Shown here piece after piece: positions 59,601 through 64,000 of a stretch of 64,000 bases of DNA; the stretch's first letter is position 1, and each line of letters begins with the position of its first letter. The position numbers and the translations under genes were made by a program. Below the pieces are notes generated by a model. The model was not told where the DNA came from. It did no database searches and saw nothing but the letters and a program-made list of their open reading frames with translations. Origin of the DNA: Alphaproteobacteria bacterium (GTDB taxonomy: Bacteria > Pseudomonadota > Alphaproteobacteria > Rhizobiales > Devosiaceae); assembly GCA_018818925.1 (NCBI GenBank), contig JAHJQZ010000067.1, positions 1-64,000 on the forward strand, in the 5' to 3' direction.

Positions 59601-61085
59601 ATGGCCGAGGTGCGGCGACTTCATGCCGACGACGAGCGAGGCTACCGGCAGGCACCGCATAACATCGAGGCCGAGCAGGCGCTGCTCGGCGCCATTCTGG
59701 TCAACAACGAGGCGTTCTACCGCGTTTCCGACTTCCTCGAACCCGTGCATTTCTACGAAGGCATCCACCGCCAGATATTCGAGGTCGCGGCAAAGATCAT
59801 CCGCTCCGGCAAGAAGGCCGACCCGATCACCATCAAGACGCATCTGCCCACGGAACTGATCGAGGGCGTCTCGATGCAGCAATACCTGGCGCGGCTGGCG
59901 GCCGAGGCGACCACGGTGATCAACGCCTACGATTTCGGCTCCGCCGTCTACGACCTGGCCATCAGGCGCAATCTCATCCTGATCGGCGAGGAAATGACCG
60001 AGACCGCCTATGTGGCGGATGTCGACCAGACGCCGGAGCGCCAGATCGAGGACGCCGAGAAACGGCTGTTCGAACTGGCCGAGCGCGGTCGCTACGACGG
60101 CGGCTTCCAGACCTTCACCACCGCCCTCGCCGCCTCCATTGACATGGCGAGCGAAGCCTACAAGCGCGACGGTTCCCTGTCTGGCATCGCCACCGGCCTG
60201 AGCGACCTCGACCGGTTGATGGGCGGGTTGCAGCGTTCCGACCTCATCATCCTCGCGGCGCGACCGGCCATGGGCAAGTCGTCGCTCGCCACCAACATCG
60301 CTGTCAATGTCGCCAAGACCTTCCGCGAGGAACCGACGCCGGAAGGCAACATGAAGACCGTCAATGGCGGCCGCGTCGGCTTTTTCTCGCTCGAAATGAG
60401 CGCCGAGCAGCTGGCGACGCGCATCCTTTCGGACGAGGCGCGCATTTCGTCCTCGGACATCAGGCGCGGCAATATCCACGACAGCCAGTATGCGGCGCTG
60501 GTCGAGACATCCCAGTTGATCGGCACGCTGCCGCTGTTCATCGACGATACGGGCGGCTTGTCGATCGCCCAGCTGATGGCGCGGGCCCGCCGGCTCAAGC
60601 GGCAAAAAGGGCTCGATCTCATCATCATCGACTATGTGCAGCTGCTGACCGGCTCGTCGCGGCGGGCCAACGAGAACCGCGTGCAGGAGCTGACCGAGAT
60701 CACCACGTCCCTCAAGGCACTGGCCAAGGAACTGGAAGTGCCGATCATCGCTTTGGCGCAGCTGTCGCGCCAGGTCGAGAACCGCGACGACAAGCGGCCA
60801 CAGCTCGCGGATTTGAGGGAATCGGGGTCGCTCGAGCAGGACGCCGATGTGGTCTTGTTTATTTATCGCGACGAGTATTACCTGAAGAACAAGGAACCGC
60901 GGGAAGGCACGCCCGATCACCTGGCGTGGCAGGGGGAAATGGAAAAAGTCTACGGCTTGGCCGACATCATCATCGGCAAGCAGCGCCACGGTCCAACCGG
61001 GACGGTGCAGCTCAGCTTCGAGGCCAATTTCACGCGCTTTTCCAATCTTGCGCGGAATGCCTACGTGCAGGACCGAATCGACTAG
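59601..61085 (+). CDS. dnaB: Replicative DNA helicase
   Basis: A 494-residue DnaB. The N-terminal domain begins at PHNIEAEQALLGAILVNNEA; the RecA-like C-terminal domain has Walker A ARPAMGKSSLATN, GFFSLEMSAEQLATRIL and LDLIIIDYVQLLTGS, and ends with RHGPTGTVQLSFEANFTRFS. No intein interrupts the conserved motifs. It is the ring helicase at the replication fork. It follows the L9 terminator and so has its own promoter; alr follows after 12 bases. Confidence 0.97.
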   Translation: MAEVRRLHADDERGYRQAPHNIEAEQALLGAILVNNEAFYRVSDFLEPVHFYEGIHRQIFEVAAKIIRSGKKADPITIKTHLPTELIEGVSMQQYLARLAAEATTVINAYDFGSAVYDLAIRRNLILIGEEMTETAYVADVDQTPERQIEDAEKRLFELAERGRYDGGFQTFTTALAASIDMASEAYKRDGSLSGIATGLSDLDRLMGGLQRSDLIILAARPAMGKSSLATNIAVNVAKTFREEPTPEGNMKTVNGGRVGFFSLEMSAEQLATRILSDEARISSSDIRRGNIHDSQYAALVETSQLIGTLPLFIDDTGGLSIAQLMARARRLKRQKGLDLIIIDYVQLLTGSSRRANENRVQELTEITTSLKALAKELEVPIIALAQLSRQVENRDDKRPQLADLRESGSLEQDADVVLFIYRDEYYLKNKEPREGTPDHLAWQGEMEKVYGLADIIIGKQRHGPTGTVQLSFEANFTRFSNLARNAYVQDRID

Positions 61086-61097
61086 GCTTTCCAGCAT

Positions 61098-62249
61098 ATG
61101 TCCAACGCCCCGGCGCACCCCCAAGGCCTTGCCGGCCGCCTGACCGTCGATCTCGGCGCCATCGTCAAGAACTGGCGGGCGCTCGGCCGGGTATCGCCAG
61201 GCGCCTTGACCGCGGCCGTCGTCAAGGCCGACGCCTATGGCACCGGGCTCGCACCAACGGCCACGGCGCTTGCCGAGGCCGGGGCGCAGTTCTTCTTCGT
61301 CGCGACGCCGGACGAGGGCCTGAGGCTCAGGCAGGTGCTGCCGGACGTGCATGTATTCGTGCTCAACGGGCTTTATCCCGGGGCGACCGATTTCTACCTC
61401 GCCCACAAGCTGATGCCGGTCTTGAGTTCGGTGCCCATGCTCGAGGAGTGGATGGACGTCTGCGTCGCCCACAACGAGGCGTTTCCGGCGGCGCTGCATT
61501 TCGACACCGGCATGAACCGGCTCGGCTTCCGGCTGTCCGACACGGCGCTGGTGCGCGACCGGCTGAGCGAATTCGGTTATCTGCCGCAGATGGTGATGAG
61601 CCACCTCGCCTGCGCCGACCAGCCGAGCCACGAGAAAAGCCGCACCCAGCTTGCCCTGTTCCAGACGGTTCTGGCGCAGTTCCCCGGCATTCCGGCCTCG
61701 CTGGCCAATTCGGCCGGGCTGATGTCGAACCGCGACTTCCACTTCCAGATGGTCCGGCCGGGCATAGCGGTCTATGGCGGGCGGGCCATCGGCGGTCGGC
61801 CCAACCCGATGGCCCATGCCATAACGCTCGAAGTGCCGGTGCTGCAGGTCCGCTCGGCCCGCACGGGCGAGACGGTCGGCTACGGCGCGACGCATTCGGT
61901 CGACAAGGAAAGCCGTATCGCCACCATCGCGCTGGGCTATGCCGACGGTTTTTTCCGCCATCTCGGCGCCTCCTCGACCAAGACGGGCGGCAGGATCGCC
62001 TTTGGCGGCCGGGTGCTGCCGGTAATGGGGCGGATCTCGATGGATCTGGTCACCGTCGATGTCACCGAACTCGGCGACGCGCTGCCCAGGCCGGGCGACT
62101 TCATGGAAGTGCTCGGGCCGCATATTTCGGTCGACGAGCAGGCGGACGCCGCCGGCACGATCGGCTACGAGGTCCTGACCTCGCTCAAGCAGGGCCGCTA
62201 CGAGCGCGTCTATCTGGATCCCGCCGAACACGGCCATGCCGAGGGCTGA
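61098..62249 (+). CDS. alr: Alanine racemase
   Basis: A 383-residue PLP enzyme that makes D-alanine for peptidoglycan. Lys43 in AVVKADAYGTG carries the cofactor; HFDTGMNRLGFR and VGYGATHSVDKESRIA, with the second catalytic Tyr, and GRISMDLVTVDVT are family signatures. The start is 12 bases after the dnaB stop. The dnaB-alr-radA order is typical for rhizobia. Confidence 0.97.
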   Translation: MSNAPAHPQGLAGRLTVDLGAIVKNWRALGRVSPGALTAAVVKADAYGTGLAPTATALAEAGAQFFFVATPDEGLRLRQVLPDVHVFVLNGLYPGATDFYLAHKLMPVLSSVPMLEEWMDVCVAHNEAFPAALHFDTGMNRLGFRLSDTALVRDRLSEFGYLPQMVMSHLACADQPSHEKSRTQLALFQTVLAQFPGIPASLANSAGLMSNRDFHFQMVRPGIAVYGGRAIGGRPNPMAHAITLEVPVLQVRSARTGETVGYGATHSVDKESRIATIALGYADGFFRHLGASSTKTGGRIAFGGRVLPVMGRISMDLVTVDVTELGDALPRPGDFMEVLGPHISVDEQADAAGTIGYEVLTSLKQGRYERVYLDPAEHGHAEG

Positions 62250-62255
62250 ACGCGC

Positions 62256-62612
62256 ATGCGCCTGACCGACACCCAGATGCTCTTCGCGATCAGGCTCGTC
62301 CACACCATCATCTATGTCGTCAACGGCACCGCCTGCTTCATCCTGCTCTATGCCGGCATCACCGGACGGACCGGCGCGTGGCTGTGGGTCGCCCTCGTCC
62401 TGGTTGCCATCGAAACCGCCGTCATGCTGGCGAACGGGGTCAAATGCCCGATCTCGCCGATCGCGGACAGATACGGCGCGCGCAAGGACGGGTTCGTCTA
62501 CGACGTATTCATTCCGACCTTTTTGTCCCGCTACACCTTCGAATTTTTCACCGTCGTCGTATTGCTTGCCGGCGCCTTTGCCGGGCTCAGGTGGATCGGG
62601 CTGATCGGGTAG
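62256..62612 (+). CDS. Small polytopic membrane protein, function unknown
   Basis: A 118-residue protein with three to four hydrophobic segments (LFAIRLVHTIIYVVNGTACF, LWVALVLVAIETAVMLANG, FTVVVLLAGAFAGLRWIGL). Between segments two and three is a polar loop with NGVKCPISPIADRYGARKDG. I recognise no characterised family. It begins 6 bases after alr and is probably in its transcript; a short family A palindrome follows before radA. Confidence 0.72.
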   Translation: MRLTDTQMLFAIRLVHTIIYVVNGTACFILLYAGITGRTGAWLWVALVLVAIETAVMLANGVKCPISPIADRYGARKDGFVYDVFIPTFLSRYTFEFFTVVVLLAGAFAGLRWIGLIG

Positions 62613-62629
62613 AGCCCTGCGGCGGCGTT

Positions 62630-62656
62630 CTCACCCTCCCTTGTGGGCGGGGTGAG
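62630..62656. repeat. Short palindrome related to repeat family A
   Basis: CTCACCC and GGGGTGAG around TCCCTTGTGGGC make a hairpin whose sequence matches one outer end of the element at 7226-7373. It lies between a membrane protein gene and radA. Confidence 0.65.
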
Positions 62657-62727
62657 ATTGCCAAGCACTTGGCAAATTCATTTGTTCCCTATACGTTCCT
62701 ATCCCATCTGACCGAAACGGGCGTGTC

Positions 62728-64000
<1,273 letters not shown>

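Noticed and set aside
59580-62303. A 907-codon open frame on the minus strand opposite dnaB and alr
   Set aside because: It is the antisense shadow of two certain genes in GC-rich DNA; its translation shows no family motif and is biased in the way antisense frames are.

Overview
The window is a GC-rich chromosomal segment of an alphaproteobacterium, most likely of the order Hyphomicrobiales (Rhizobiales). The gene orders support this: rsh-pyrE-acpS-lepB-rnc-era-recO-parC, fabD-fabG-acpP-fabF-mltG-yicC-gmk, lptF-lptG-lptD-surA-pdxA-rsmA, and rpsF-rpsR-rplI-dnaB-alr-radA. Short start/stop overlaps (ATGA, TGATG) are frequent and three families of palindromic intergenic repeat are scattered through it. 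I cannot assign a family or genus. I see no phage, insertion sequence, CRISPR array or rRNA. There is one tRNA, tRNA-Ser(GCU).

Layout. 1-2.8 kb: end of a hydrogenase-4-like (hyfF-hyfG-hyfI) operon whose catalytic subunit has lost the canonical nickel ligands. 3.1-17.9 kb: tRNA-Ser, a DUF2147 protein, then a long minus-strand housekeeping block (parC, recO, orphan higA, era, rnc, lepB, acpS, pyrE, rsh, rpoZ), followed by a plus-strand NYN-domain protein, a family 5 uracil-DNA glycosylase and a small lipoprotein, then minus-strand smpB and dapA. 18-29.4 kb: lytic transglycosylase, an alpha/beta-hydrolase-fold protein without its nucleophile, a GntR/YtrA regulator with an ABC transporter, several membrane proteins (DUF2306, two DUF4386, TSUP), and a divergent LysR/dehydrogenase pair. 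29.4-39.7 kb: a lone molybdopterin oxidoreductase, a tautomerase, two related small membrane proteins, ndk, an FMN reductase, an ABC-F ATPase, a cupin, a VHL-like secreted protein, two tandem DUF4344 metallopeptidases and holC. 39.8-48.7 kb: pepA diverging from the LPS-export/outer-membrane cluster. 48.8-55.8 kb: the fatty-acid synthesis cluster with gmk, yicC and mltG. 55.9-64 kb: a RecD-like helicase, a second DUF2147 protein, ribosomal protein genes, dnaB, alr and the start of radA.

The housekeeping blocks serve envelope building (LptF/G/D, SurA, LepB, MltG, Slt, Alr, DapA, Fab enzymes), translation and RNA processing (RpsF, RpsR, RplI, SmpB, Era, Rnc, RsmA), replication and repair (DnaB, ParC, RecO, HolC, RadA, UDG) and stringent control (Rsh, RpoZ). 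The accessory genes that most deserve attention are the nickel-site-less hydrogenase-like complex, the VHL-like protein beside the twin DUF4344 proteases, the nucleophile-less hydrolase followed by a three-way-junction palindrome, the paired MSQR small membrane proteins, and a Gln at the quinolone-contact position of ParC.
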